Positions 1 through 11,686 are shown, numbered from the stretch's first letter. The stretch: DNA of 64,000 bases from Endomychus coccineus (GCA_958510875.1 OY294067.1:100856010-100920009); one strand, 5' to 3'. Program-made: numbers and translations. Notes: a model not told the origin generated them from the sequence alone.

Positions 1-19
1 TTAGGCTAGCTCTTTTAGA

Positions 20-115
20 GGTAGCAAGTTAATACTTTGTTATATTTGTTTGAAGAAGCTATGGCTTTAGCGAACCTATAATAGTTACATTTATTCATTA
101 AATTAACGAAAATCA
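20..115 (+). repeat. Dispersed repeat fragment, family also at 42.97 and 59.05 kb
   Basis: The stretch around the words TTATATTTGTTTGAAG and CATTTATTCATTAAATTA recurs at 59040-59115 in the same orientation. It recurs again at about 42965-43035, inside the right arm of the large inverted repeat. Three diverged copies in one window mark it as a dispersed repeat; its class is unknown. Confidence 0.5.
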
Positions 116-1890
116 ACTTATTAGGAGTTATTTAATTTAAGAATAGCGTCAACTTGATAAGTGTTCAATTACGCATCAAAAGATCTTGTTATTCTATCAA
201 CTATCACGTAATATATTATGATTTTTATTTTCCATAGAAGGAAGACCTGAATTCGTAGAACCTTATTATGCAGAGGTTCAAGTTTAGATTTTACATCTCA
301 TTGAGTCGTCTAGACGCTAGTTGAATTCTTACGAAATTCAACGAACAGCAGCAAATAACACGTAAAAACTGAGAAGGCCGAGCGAATAAATCACCAAATA
401 GACACCACCACCTGGAGCTCGTCAGTTAGACGAGGTAGACGTCAAATCACTGATCAACCATCTCCAAAAGTTGGTATAGAGAGGTCCACAATCATATCTA
501 TAACTCACATCTAATACTACTCTAACAGCTTTACTTTGCAGTCGAAAAATTCTCCCCTGGCTATCACACTACATCACAACATTTTACTGTATTTCATTAG
601 ACTACAAGAAAACGCATAATAGGTATGTGGTCTGCAACATCTCCGATAAAAGATTAACGAATAAGTATATCAGCAGATACATATTTTCACTTTGTTTATG
701 GGCTAGCTCATTTATATGCTATTCTAGGTAAGCTTAGGATCAATAATACCAGGAACTTTATAAGTGTTCTATCATTATAGTCACTTATAGAATCTCTCGA
801 AGGAAATATCATTTTTTCTATTCTATAGAAATTTATGCATAATTTGTTTAAAATAATCATTCTTCAGCCAATGACTATGACAATCCACTCTGTTCCACTA
901 TAATGTTAAACGATGTCGCATCATCAGTCCTGAGTATACTATCCGCATCACCAAGATCGTGGCAGAAATCATTCACAAAAATGAAGTATTGGATCTAAAA
1001 TTGGTCCTTGGGGTAGTTACTTCAATATGAATCAACCTTTCAGATCATCGATTATTGAGAGATTACTGATTGAAATCTGTTACTCAAATATGATTCAACG
1101 AGAGTTCCACTATAATCATTAAAATTATATTCCTCAAGTTTATTGAGAAGATACGAATGATCGACTCGATCGAAGGACAATGATGAAGAGAATGATTCAT
1201 TTTCAAAACAGTCTTATTGCCGAAACTATTCAACGCATGTTGAATGTTCATTTCATAAGTGTAAATTCAGAAGATATCAAATGACATATAGTTGGAACAA
1301 TGTATTCTCCTTTTAATATTCACCCCCTTTATTTGCTCATTTAGAGATAACACAAAGTGACTAAGAAGCTGTAAGAATCAAACTCATTTTGAAAGTCCAC
1401 TAAGTACGATAATAATTGTTAGCGAAGGTTTTAATTAATTTCCAGGGTACACTTGCATAAAAGCACGGAAATGAACAAACACAAGGCAATTCTTGCAATA
1501 GAAATTTTTGTCTGAATATTTGAATAAGAAGACAGATTCTAAACATTTACTGTTCCCATTAAACACAACAATTTTCTAAGAAGGCGCCTACGATTCTGTA
1601 GAACAATATATATCTTGAATTCCCTCTCGTTTGAATGCTTCTTACCATTACAACGATTGATATTTCCATTAATTGTGCTGTCAGTTAATATATTACGAGT
1701 AAAGTGAGTTCTCAAATCTTTATATTGCATTAAGTGTAAAAAGTAATTATTGGTAGAAAATCATTAAACGGGATATCTGCCTATGCTGTTCATCCAACCT
1801 AAAAGCGAAATTTCCGAAACAAATATAATATATACTGATTGTGTAGATGGCAACTTTTCAAAATGTTTGATATTTGTTTTACACACACTT
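116..1890. other. No gene seen; AT-rich non-coding sequence
   Basis: I see no convincing coding frame, RNA gene or repeat here. The one longer frame (minus, 1539-1730) has no recognisable features. The final exon expected for the NPF-like gene (Phe-Gly-basic start) was looked for on the minus strand and not found. Confidence 0.5.
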
Positions 1891-1895
1891 CAACA

Positions 1896-2103
1896 GTTTG
1901 TATATGTGTTTCATTCCTTTTGTTGGTATTTTGGTTCTATATTATTATTATGAATAATATAACTTGTTCTTGACGTTTATTCCTATTTCCCTCTAAAATT
2001 GTTTTGTCAATCAGTGTTTCCATTTAATTTAGGAAATGATAGAGGGCTGTGATCATTGAAATGCATCTGCAGCCGAATTGTGTATTAAAATCCAATCAAA
2101 ACG
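1896..2103 (-). repeat. (TA)n-associated repeat, copy 1
   Basis: Read on the minus strand, this aligns with copy 4 (4160-4372). It carries the CAATTCGGCTGCAGATGCAT box, the TGGAAACACT box, AATAAACGTCAA and then an ACCAAAATACCAA box. It lacks a long TA tract. Copies 1 and 2 face opposite to copies 3 and 4. Confidence 0.6.
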
Positions 2104-2785
2104 GGAGACAATATTGATCGATAGTGTGTGAAAGATTATTCTAAGGAAATGTTAATGAAACAAATGGCTTATTATCAAATTGATATGTACAAAATATATT
2201 GAAATTCGCCAATACATACCTCAGATACTATACTATTATTTTCACATGTCTGAGTAAGTCGGTACGATATTTCTACGGAATCACCTATTCTATGTTTCAT
2301 ATTTAAATGTTCTCTATAAACTATTTATTATTCTAATTCTTAATATCTAATTAAGATAGTTCTATGTAATTTAATTTGACAACTTTGTCAGAAATGTCAC
2401 AATGTCAGATAATCCATAATGATATCTTAAATTAGTGAGTGATAATAGAGAAGAAAATGAATTTGGTTGTTTGAATCAGGTTATTTAAGCGTTTGAAAGA
2501 TTATTATCATTAACACAATTATTTCTCTCAATCTTTATAATTTCTAATAAAAAATGTTCATCTTTATTCTTTTCGATAATCTACATTTTTGTATTATCAT
2601 AGTCAAATGAATGCAGTGAACACTTCTCATATTATCATTAATTAATATATTATATTAATTGTCTTATGGAAAGAACCTTACTACCATACAAATATATGAC
2701 ATAAGAATTGTCAAACAAATAACGTCTTCTTGAAAAGCATGTAATAATATATTTCCATCTACCCACATCAAAAATTGTTATGTTA
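2104..2785. other. No gene seen; AT-rich spacer
   Basis: Only AT-rich sequence between two repeat copies. No frame, RNA gene or clear repeat was recognised. Confidence 0.5.
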
Positions 2786-2789
2786 ATTA

Positions 2790-2880
2790 GCATATCCATG
2801 TAATTCAGAAAAAATTAGATGACTATGATCAATAAAATGCGTCTGCTGCCGACTTGTGTATTAAATTCAAATTGACACTG
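2790..2880 (-). repeat. (TA)n-associated repeat, copy 2 (partial)
   Basis: Minus-strand match to the central box of the family (ACACAAGTCGGC, then GACGCATTT and a CATAGTCATCTA word). Only about 90 bases are conserved, so this is a truncated copy. Confidence 0.55.
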
Positions 2881-3319
2881 CAAAAAACAGTATACAGAAT
2901 GGGTTATTTTGTTTGAAGGTATGCTGCTTTTTAATTTTGTAAAAACTTTTCTCTGGTTTTAAAATCACTTATGGCATATATTCATACCATAAGGTTTTAC
3001 TATATAATTCAATTTTTTCGAAGACCATTAATATATGGAATTGATAAGTACGTCTTTCACTATGAACTTATTAAGCATTTAAGGACACAAACCATTCATT
3101 CAACTATGATAATAGAAAAATTTTAATTTAAAAAAAAGAATAATGATGAAATTTTGACATTAAAAAGTATCCAAATAAAGAAAAATAATTGCGGTAATGA
3201 TAAAATTGATTCCAATCTTTTAAATCTTTATAGTCTGATTCAAACATAATATAATAATTATTTTCAATCATCACTTCCTCTTGTCTATTCAATTCAACCT
3301 CAGAAAATGTAATGTATTT

Positions 3320-3973
<654 letters not shown>

Positions 3974-4006
3974 TTTTGTTGATATTCTTGAACCATTTGT
4001 AATATT

Positions 4007-4371
4007 TGTATGTTTTCTTGGTATATTGGTTCGTATATATACAATAATTCATAGATATTTATAATTGTACAATATTGGAATGTCTTGTATTTAATCAAAT
4101 TCAATCTATTTCAAATTGTAGTTAGCCATACATTACTCTTTCACACACAACCGATCCAATGTTTTCTGCAGTTTTAATTGGATCTTAAAACACAAGTCGG
4201 CTGCAGACGCATTTCATTAATCGAAATCATCTATTCTTTTCTAAATTACATGGAAACACTAATTCAATTCAACAATTTTGATAAAGGCAATAAACATTGT
4301 CGAAACGTCAAAGCAGAATTTTTATTTCATTATCAGTATATATACGAACCAATATACCAAGAAAACATACA
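4007..4371. repeat. Inverted repeat pair joining copies 3 and 4
   Basis: A 35-base segment at 4007-4041 is the reverse complement of 4337-4371, each next to a TA tract. The segment is the end box of the (TA)n-associated repeat, so copies 3 and 4 meet here with one end inverted. Confidence 0.75.
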
Positions 4372-4372
4372 A
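4160..4372 (+). repeat. (TA)n-associated repeat, copy 4, hammerhead-like tail
   Basis: This is the best copy of the family: ACACAAGTCGGCTG, GACGCATTT, GGAAACACTAATTC, then TTGATAA + AGGCAAT..ATTGTC + GAAACGTC, then ACGAACCAATATACC and a TA tract. The third group resembles a hammerhead core (CUGANGA, stem II, GAAA), but two core positions differ and no stem I or III is evident. Confidence 0.55.
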
Positions 4373-4420
4373 ATATATATATATATATATATATTATAAT
4401 AAGATTCTTGACTTTTTATA

Positions 4421-4465
<45 letters not shown>

Positions 4466-4468
4466 ATT
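4372..4468. repeat. Two (TA)n tracts with a short spacer
   Basis: TA runs at 4372-4395 and 4424-4468 flank a 28-base spacer directly after copy 4 of the TA-associated repeat. Confidence 0.9.
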
Positions 4469-4714
4469 TAGACTATTAAACAACATGTGATCCTCAAGAT
4501 GAACCATTTAAAAAAAATCTCATATATTATATGGAGTGAATAAGGATGTTACTTATTCCAATTCATAGAACTAATAGGTCAGAATCAGTAATAGTCAACA
4601 TACAGCCATGCTCCTCTTCTAGATAATCAACTTCCGAAGTCAACACATAGTTCATATAGCAGACAAGGACAAACATGTAACAAACTAAATCTACTATAAT
4701 GGAATTATCCTTAC

Positions 4715-4872
4715 CTCGGTCTCGCTATAGATGAATACAGTTGATCTAGTTTGAGTAGTTCCTTAAACATATCCTCATTTCTGGGAACTCGTGGAGCTGC
4801 TTCTGTCCATTTGCATTCGAGTATAACCATTGCAGCTAAAGTGGCCAACCACCATAATCCATGCCATCTCAT
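4715..4872 (-). CDS. NPF: Neuropeptide F-like precursor, first coding exon (partial gene)
   Basis: From the ATG at 4872-4870 this exon encodes 52 codons plus two bases. The protein begins with a secretory signal peptide (basic start, then a Trp/Leu/Ala-rich hydrophobic core, residues about 4-18, cleavage probably after TEA or EAA). A short peptide follows, with the amphipathic KELLKLDQLYSSIARPR stretch typical of invertebrate NPF, which ends in RPRF-amide. The exon stops at AG|GTAAGG inside the second Arg codon, exactly where the NPY/NPF family has a conserved phase-2 intron. The next exon should complete Arg and supply Phe-Gly-basic residues; I cannot find it to the left, so it is probably outside the window. 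NPF is a secreted neurohormone acting on a G protein-coupled receptor in feeding control. Identification is by pattern only. Confidence 0.75.
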
Positions 4873-4902
4873 TTTGAACGGTAAATGTGCTTCTTAAGTT
4901 AA
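4873..4902 (-). other. 5' untranslated part of the NPF-like exon with splice acceptor
   Basis: Directly upstream of the ATG, the minus strand reads TCTGTTGCAG|TTAAC, a good splice acceptor with a short pyrimidine-rich run. The exon would then begin at 4902 and have 30 untranslated bases before the ATG. This implies a separate non-coding first exon further right. Confidence 0.55.
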
Positions 4903-4909
4903 CTGCAAC

Positions 4910-5600
4910 AGATAATATCATTAACAAAGTGTTGTTTAAACTGATTAGAATTCTAATCGTTCTAACTCACAGTGGACCTCGTGCAAACCGTGCTCCACTA
5001 GATAATTACTTTAGCTTGCGCTGTCTAGCAACTTGCAGTTTAGTGCTTCGATTTATTACTTACAAAACACAACTACATTATATCATGTTTCAAATATAAT
5101 GATCAAATCCGAATATAGAACATCCTGAGAGTCTGGAGAGAAAATGAGTTTCTTCATTAGTTAATACTGCTACCACATTGTTGAAAATAATGAAGCCCTT
5201 TTAATTAGTGAATTTTATATGGACTCATTTGAAAATCAATCAAGCTGAACGACTCCAATGAATGAGAATTGCCCTTATAACCCAATGATGGAAAGAATAT
5301 ATTTAGGTATATACTAAATTCCACTAGCACCTGCAAATAAAACATTTCCGTTTTCGAGCAATGATCTTACAGAATTTATGCGTCTAATAAACTCATGTTT
5401 TCAAATCCATTGAAATACAAAACTGTTCAAATTCTATACTTCTATAAATCAATGGAATCTCTAAAATGTAAAAAAAAATTTCCAATTTTTACTACATAAT
5501 AGAATAACCTGTGATGTTAATTAAACATCGTGTGAGATAGCGGTAGAATGTTGAAAGCGAAAACAAGCCTTGGAATTTTCCATGAAAGTGTGCAGTCATC
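4910..5600. other. No gene seen; probable intron or intergenic sequence
   Basis: AT-rich, no persuasive frame or repeat. If the NPF-like exon has an upstream untranslated exon, this belongs to the intervening intron. Confidence 0.45.
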
Positions 5601-5609
5601 AAGAATAGA

Positions 5610-6060
5610 GGCGTCACTAGGCAAACAGTTCTACATCTTCGCCGATCGGTAGAAGTCTGGTAGAAAGAATTTCGAAAGAACTCGACCTGGACAATGTAGT
5701 TGAGACCAGCTTCAGCTCGTCTAGTCGGCCTATTTGGAATCTCTCGTGGTAGAATAACCGAATAATCTCTCTTGAAAAAAATTTGAGTGGTTCAGCGTAT
5801 GATTGGGAGCTGAACTGCAAACATGTGAACAGTATTCCAAGACAGGTCCAATATGTGCCTTGTAGATTTTTAGGAGTTGCTAAAGTGTGGTGTAGCTCTA
5901 GGCAAAAGTAGAAAACCAAGTTTTCCCGAAGCGTTATTCTCACAAAAAATGCTTCAGTTTCGGATGTAGTAAACTAGATTATCACATCCTCATATTCAGA
6001 ATTCTTGCCAGATCTTCATTCATTGCATCGACTTGTCTCTGTCTTGCTCCTCTACCTTCA
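5610..6060 (-). pseudogene. Non-LTR retrotransposon reverse transcriptase relic (C-terminal part)
   Basis: One minus-strand frame around 5790-5885 reads LKIYKAHIGPVLEYCSHVCS followed by SAPNHTL. This matches the block after the catalytic palm in non-LTR reverse transcriptases (usually IY..hI.P.LEYCS.VWS.AP). A weak Gln-Glu-Arg-Leu-Phe continuation follows. The frame shifts before and after the block and no catalytic residues survive, so it is a dead fragment. Which clade it belongs to cannot be told. Confidence 0.6.
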
Positions 6061-6228
6061 TTTCGGTATTAAGGCTCTAGCTGAAAAAGTGGTATGAAGA
6101 GTACCATATCTACATATCTGTGGACGGGACAGGAGGACACTCCTACCAGATCGTTGATATGGAGCAGAAACAAATTAGAAAATAGTTGTGGAGTCTTAGG
6201 CGAAGATACGTCGATTCAGAAGCCGTTT

Positions 6229-6330
6229 CAAATGCTTCTCCAGTTTTCGGAACATTCCATCAAAACTGAAGGAAATGTGAATTGCCTGCCTCATGTAGGC
6301 ATCATGCAAATCTACAAGTGCGCTGCATGT
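6229..6330 (+). repeat. Direct repeat, left member (partner 8011-8116)
   Basis: About 100 bases (CAGTTTTCGGAACATT, then TGCCTGCCTCAT, then CTACAAGTGCG) recur at 8011-8116 in the same orientation at roughly 75-80% identity. The pair brackets the Penelope-like fragment. Confidence 0.65.
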
Positions 6331-6479
6331 GTAATCCCGGGGTCTTTTTAAGTCTATCACAACATGCAATCATGCGTTGACAACAAATTCACTGACAGTA
6401 TCTTTAAATAATAAAGATTCTTGCCCCAGTATGAATTTATATAAAAATTCTCCAGAAATAGGCCACATTAACACTCTGT

Positions 6480-7465
6480 TTTAAATTTTCGTCTTTACGT
6501 ACGTTTCGGTCTCACGACCATCATCAGAAGACTTATTATGTCTAAAATTTGATTACTTAAAACTAATTGTACCACACAAAGCGTCCAAATCGCACCAATT
6601 TCACTCAAAGTGCCCACGTCGCCGAAACGAACAGAAACACGATTAAGCGAAATTGTAAACCTCAATGCTATAGTAAAATTATCAAAAATCCACTGCTAAA
6701 AGATTTTTTAATAAAAGCGTACTCATGTCAACACATTAAGTGAACGACTAGAGACGAGGAAATAGAATTGAATTTTTAAGTATACAACTTTCAAACCAGA
6801 TGTTAGATTTACGAGCTAATAGAAAAAGGTCTTGTCGTGATAGGAGGTATACTTGACATTCTACCGAAATATATACTATAAACATTATAACGAGGCATGT
6901 AGGAATTTGCAAGAGATATTATTTGATCAAATTTGTATAGATATGACTTAGATTTTGCGTGTCTGTCCTATGATTTATAGAATTGGAGTCACGTTTTATG
7001 TGAATCTTCAAAATAGATCTTTTATAATAATTGGTTTCTTTAGTTAGAATATTAACTTTATTGTAATCGAATTGATGGTTATAATCAAAGCAGTGTTTAG
7101 CAAGGGCGATGGAATTTTCTAAGTTTTTGTTTTTTGTGCTATACCTATTATGACCGTACATTCTTTTTTGTAAATATTGTTTAGAGATTCCAGTATAAGT
7201 TCCATCGCAATCTAAACAATTTAATTTGTATACTGTGTGGGTTTGTTTATCTTCTTTAGGTATTAAAGGCTTTAGATTTGAAAAATATTTTCCAACACAG
7301 TTAGCAGGTTTATGCGCGACATTTATATCGTATTTTTTCAAAACATTTCTTGATTTTCTCTGAGGTCTCCGGAATGTATGGTAAGGTTATATAATTGTCT
7401 GTATTATCTTTAATGTTAATAATTTTACCGCGCGGTCTGTAAGGCTGTTTATGACACTTTTTTTT
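6480..7465 (-). pseudogene. Penelope-like element, 3' end with GIY-YIG domain
   Basis: The minus-strand frame 7341-6919 encodes a 140-residue GIY-YIG nuclease region. It has YKLNCLDCDGTYTG as the GIY-YIG core and KRMYGHN carrying the usual Arg, and ALAKH follows. Upstream in another frame (7342-7465) is YITLPYIPETSEKI, a conserved C-terminal piece of Penelope-like proteins, so there is a frameshift near 7342. No reverse transcriptase is present, so this is a 5'-truncated copy. Penelope-like elements pair a telomerase-related reverse transcriptase with this nuclease. A related copy in the same orientation is at 62100-62930. The tail holds a hammerhead ribozyme core. Confidence 0.8.
6491..6532 (-). 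ncRNA. Hammerhead ribozyme, complete core, in Penelope-like 3' tail
   Basis: Read 5'-3' on the minus strand: GTCTT (stem I), CTGATGA (core), T plus GGTC-GTGA-GACC (stem II), GAA (core), ACGTACGT (stem III, three pairs and a 2-base loop), A (cleavage position 17), AAGAC (stem I partner). All invariant core residues are present, stem I pairs over 5 bp, and A15.1-U16.1 is kept. The self-complementary short stem III is typical of the minimal hammerheads reported in Penelope-like elements, which are thought to act as dimers. One extra U lies between the core and stem II. Self-cleavage is inferred. Confidence 0.7.
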
Positions 7466-7469
7466 TCTT

Positions 7470-8005
7470 TAATGTGAAAATTCACAATATTGGGAAACGG
7501 ATGCAATGGAGAAGAAATTTTTGTAAACAAGAAATCAGCATCAAGTAGCCATCAAAGCGCTGAGCTCCCATATAATCAGCTCCTAGATGGTATGGGAATC
7601 CTTAGAACTAAACGAACTAAGCAAGATAGATCGGTTAAGCAAGTGCTCGTGGGCTTAGAAATACACCGGAGTAAATGGGAATGAAAAGCAGACAAAATAG
7701 CGAAAATAAGACAGAAACACCATCTTGGAACTTGAACCTTTCTACCAAATGAGCACGTGCATGATACTGAAAGAACTCAAGGAAGAAGTGTACAAAAAAA
7801 ATTTCATTACTGGGTAGAACTACAAGCTCAAGGCAGGTGAATGAAGTCTTGGGAAACTATAAACAGAATACTAACGGAAATTCTAACTCTCCAAGGAACA
7901 CAGAGTGGTTGAAAAACTTTCAATTATGTTATACACCGAGAGAATATTGAATGTCTACGATAAAATATCAGCGAAATGAAGTGAAAAAATGCTTACTTGA
8001 AAGAC
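7470..8005. other. No gene seen; sequence between Penelope fragment and direct repeat
   Basis: Contains one 64-codon frame (plus, 7490-7684) of Lys/Ser-rich composition with no recognisable motif. Possibly the remainder of a decayed element; nothing firm. Confidence 0.35.
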
Positions 8006-8010
8006 GTCTC

Positions 8011-8116
8011 AAATGTCTCATGGTTTTTCAGTTTTCGGAACATTTCAACCAAACTTAAGGAAGTACTGTTTGCCTGCCTCATAAGGCAACATGTAAGTCT
8101 ACAAGTGCGCCGCATG
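8011..8116 (+). repeat. Direct repeat, right member (partner 6229-6330)
   Basis: Second copy of the approximately 100-base repeat. The two lie 1.78 kb apart on either side of the Penelope-like fragment, so they may be flanks duplicated with the element or a separate repeat family. Confidence 0.65.
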
Positions 8117-8119
8117 TTA

Positions 8120-10590
8120 TGTGTCAAATTAATAAGAGTTTCAAAATGGATATTTCAAATATAATGTCTTAGTTTTCTATAACAGGAGAAAACTCATACT
8201 AAGCATTCACTAAGTTCAAAATTTGATATTTTTAAAACAAGGAATAGAAAAACAGTGTCAAAAAATGCTTTCTCTAGGCATTTTAACGTACTCGTTAATT
8301 GGGAAACGACCGCGAAGCGCTCGTTGTACTCATGCGGTGAAATTATTATTTTCCAACATTGGAATCATGGATAATTCTCAAACAACCAGTTGTAAGTTTC
8401 AGTTAATGAACGATCCTTATTTCCTGCAGAATGTGAATACACCTTCTCCTCTTAATCCAATATGCCTGAAAGTATTAGCCAGGGAGGTAGTTATTTGGTC
8501 ATTATTATTTATAGTTTCTATTGTTATATTAGTAGAATATACACTTATGTCTTCTATATTTCATATTATTCAGCCTTGAGAAATATACATGCGTCCCAAG
8601 TGGTTCCAAGTGAATTACATCAATACTCCTTATCAGAAACTCGTGAATTAAATGAACCTTGTTGAGGATGAGAGGAATTATTATTAATATCATATTACAT
8701 ATTACATATCGTTCACATCATCACGCTAACGTTCAATTCAATTTTGAAGCAGGGCAGTTCTGATTTTGAATTCCTAGTATGTGCTTCGATGAATTGACTT
8801 ATTTGTTTAAATTCAAAGGACTCTCAACAACTTTCTGACCGAGGCGAAAGCTGAAACACTTCCAATAAGAATTGTACTATATTGAGTTGGAGTTGGATCT
8901 GCACTTATAATTTGACAGAAATACAAACTTGGAGAGAGGAATATGGAATTGTCACAGAGTTTGAAAGTGATTGGGTTTTTGTTTTGAACGAATTTTTGCT
9001 TTGAAAATGATTTGTCAGGCTTGATAACTTCATGCATTCCTACTATTATACTCTACAATGTAAGGTGTACCAGCACTCAGCCGTTTATTGCGCTCTTCTG
9101 AAGATTTAAATTAGGAAGTTCGACCACCTATTGGCCAAGGGTAGTTTGAATTGAAACTACTTCTCTAGCAGTTTCGGGTAGTTGTGTTCCTCTTATTATA
9201 ATGTTCTGAACACAATAATGGTAATTATTCATTGAATCGTAAGCTATGCCCTGTTCGCACTATCAGTGAAATTACGACATACTTCGTTATTTTTACAACC
9301 CATTCATTCAACAATTTCACTGTGGCGCTAACTTCCTCTAACCCAGGTACACTCCATTTTAACAATAAGGAACTAATTCCAGAGTAGCCGATAAATTGCG
9401 GAATGCAATCAGTATATAAAACAGAAAGATGAAGGTGTAAGTACGTCAATTTGTTTATCTCGACGAAACATGGATCTTCGAAGATGGTACTGTCGGTCTC
9501 TGGTAATCGTGGCCAGCACTAAAACTGTGAAAAAGATGAGAGCTGATGGCGAGTGTATATTGTATTGTAGGTACTTAATGCAGGTTGTTCAGCAGGTACA
9601 TGTATCAAACCAATTTCCTAGATTGGTTTGAATTTAAAATTATATAGTTAATTTAGAAGAACCCTCCGCCATCGTTGTTAATAATGAATAAACGAGCACC
9701 CCCAATAAATGTGATATACAAGAACTGTTAAGTAGAAGTACTATACATTACGATATTCATACATCATGAAACGACCACTATTGTTGATCTTGGTGAACAT
9801 GAATAAGTCACAAGTCACACAGATATGACATCAACGAAGTGCTTTGTCTATCCTTCTTACAAATACATTCTTAATCCCGTTTAACACATCTTGTTTATTA
9901 TTGAGAACTATTACAAGGATTTCGTTGGCACAGATGGAAGTTTGACATAAGAATCAGTGGCTATGTGGGTAAGAGGCTAAGAAAAGCAACACCAGAGATA
10001 TGAGCAAATACTATTGGACATACTGATAAAATGAATAATTCTGTGTTATTGTTAATGTGCAATGTTCAAAGATCTATGCAGAGAAGACAGAGAAATAAAT
10101 AAGCTTCTGATAAAACACCTAAATTCTGCTAGAAATCTTACAGAGGATATGAACTGATCGAATGCGGCGTAGAATACTCGATTGACCAGCGAAAAAAAGA
10201 TTTTGATATACGGGCAGGTGAGACAGCAGAAAGCGCTTCTTCAACTCCAACCACTAAAACAAATCATAACCAATTATAACAAGAATTCAAACTAAAGGAA
10301 CTACATGTTGAACAAGATTAATAAGCTAATTTTACTGACACTACCAAGCTTTATGAAAACAAGATCAAATTCAAAAACTAGCGATCGCAGAAATGTGGAA
10401 TAGGAAATATACTCAAACTGTGTATTTATAATCAATCTTTTTCCATCCGATAAGTAACAGAATATGAAATATTGAGTTCAATATCTGTCCTGTGAAATAA
10501 CACTTCTGAGGGGTCGATGAAATTTCGGTACGTTCATTGACAAATATCGTATATATCTCATAAAACGATTATGTTTTATTTTAAACTCTA
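8120..10590. other. No supported gene; unique AT-rich sequence
   Basis: A 118-codon plus-strand frame (8223-8579) and two 74-codon minus-strand frames (8813-9037, 9225-9449) exist but show no motif, codon pattern or repeat support. A small hairpin (CAAACCAA..TTGGTTTG) lies near 9608-9631. Confidence 0.4.
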
Positions 10591-10599
10591 TTTATTTAT

Positions 10600-11170
10600 C
10601 TGGAAAGGTCCCATCTACCTTCAAAGGATCCATCTAAAACCTAATTCACGAATCTAGGGATAAACAAAGAACAAACAAATGTGAAATTATTAGAAACAAA
10701 TGACCACCTTCCACGTATTTTTTGTAAAGTTCGAGGAATCTGTCAATGTGGTACTTTGCTCGATCTTTAAGTGGGACATCTTTTCATAGATGACATGATA
10801 TATTTCGGTCTTTTTACCACGTTAGAGGCCCGTTATAACTACTTCCAATAAAGATCCTTCAGTAACTTGAAAACTGGCACTGATGAGCTCTATGAGGAGA
10901 GCAAAACATCTACCTGGAACTATCAGTTTGTCACGTTACTGATGGATCTGGAGTGGAGAGAACTTATCAAAGAACAAACAAATGTAATATTATTAGAAAC
11001 AAATGACCACATTGCCCGTAATTTTTGTAAAGTTCGAGATTTATGTCGATGTGGTACATTGCTCGATCTCTAAGTGAGACATCTTTCCATAGATGGCATG
11101 ATAATTTCGGTCTTCTTACCACGTTATAAGCCCGTTATAACTACCTTCAACAAAGAACCTTCAGTAAGTA
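10600..11170 (+). repeat. Two-copy direct repeat, period about 305 bp
   Basis: 10663-10866 matches 10968-11166 at roughly 85%, and weaker similarity extends upstream (CATCTACCT words at 10610 and 10907). Both copies keep a short plus-strand frame ending CGTLLDL-stop, with LLETNDH and CKVR.(L/I)C.CGTLLDL conserved. This suggests the repeat may derive from coding sequence. No family is recognised. Confidence 0.65.
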
Positions 11171-11379
11171 CGCATTTTATTTCTTTTTCACACATCTGGT
11201 TAACACTACAACAGCTTGTAAATTACATTCAAAATTACAAATAGTTTATATTTTTTGAAATGAGAAGTAAAGAACTAACACAGTTTATTGAATCGAATGG
11301 TTAGTGCAAACCTACTCAATCTGACAATAATATATATGGAATGGTATGATACAGGATATTTTATTCGATAGACAGTCGT

Positions 11380-11381
<2 letters not shown>

Positions 11382-11423
<42 letters not shown>
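11382..11423. repeat. (TA)n tract, left flank of fold-back element
   Basis: About 42 bp of TA repeat ending exactly where the 62-bp inverted arm begins. Confidence 0.9.
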
Positions 11424-11426
<3 letters not shown>

Positions 11427-11623
11427 GAACTGGATTCTCGGGTATTGATCCGCGTTGTGTGGTTTCGGTCCTCAAAAGGACCAATTTCACGACGTTTCGG
11501 CAAAGTCACATTTGCCATCTTCAGGTGATTTGACCGTAGAGTCTGGAAGATCTAGGCGAACTAGATTGGTCCTTTCGAGGACCGAAACCACACAACGCGG
11601 ATCAATACCCGAGAATCCAGTTC

Positions 11624-11626
<3 letters not shown>
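11424..11626. mobile_element. TA-flanked fold-back element with hammerhead-like centre
   Basis: Arms 11424-11485 and 11565-11626 are near-perfect reverse complements of 62 bp (TAGAACTGGATTCTCGGG at the outer end). The 79-base centre, read on the minus strand, has CTGAAGA, then T plus GGCAAA-loop-TTTGCC, then GAAACGTCGT. That is a hammerhead core order with a 6-bp stem II. The residue at the expected cleavage site is G, which hammerheads do not accept, and stem I is not convincing. TA tracts flank both ends. A one-armed relative is at 24345-24485. Confidence 0.7.

Positions 11627-11685
<59 letters not shown>
11626..11685. repeat. (TA)n tract, right flank of fold-back element
   Basis: About 60 bp of TA repeat starting at the outer end of the right arm. 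Confidence 0.9.

Positions 11686-11686
<1 letters not shown>

Noticed and set aside
8223..8579. 118-codon plus-strand frame as a gene
   Set aside because: The hydrophobic end gives a membrane-like look, but there is no ATG context, homologous motif or splice support, and AT-rich DNA gives such frames by chance.
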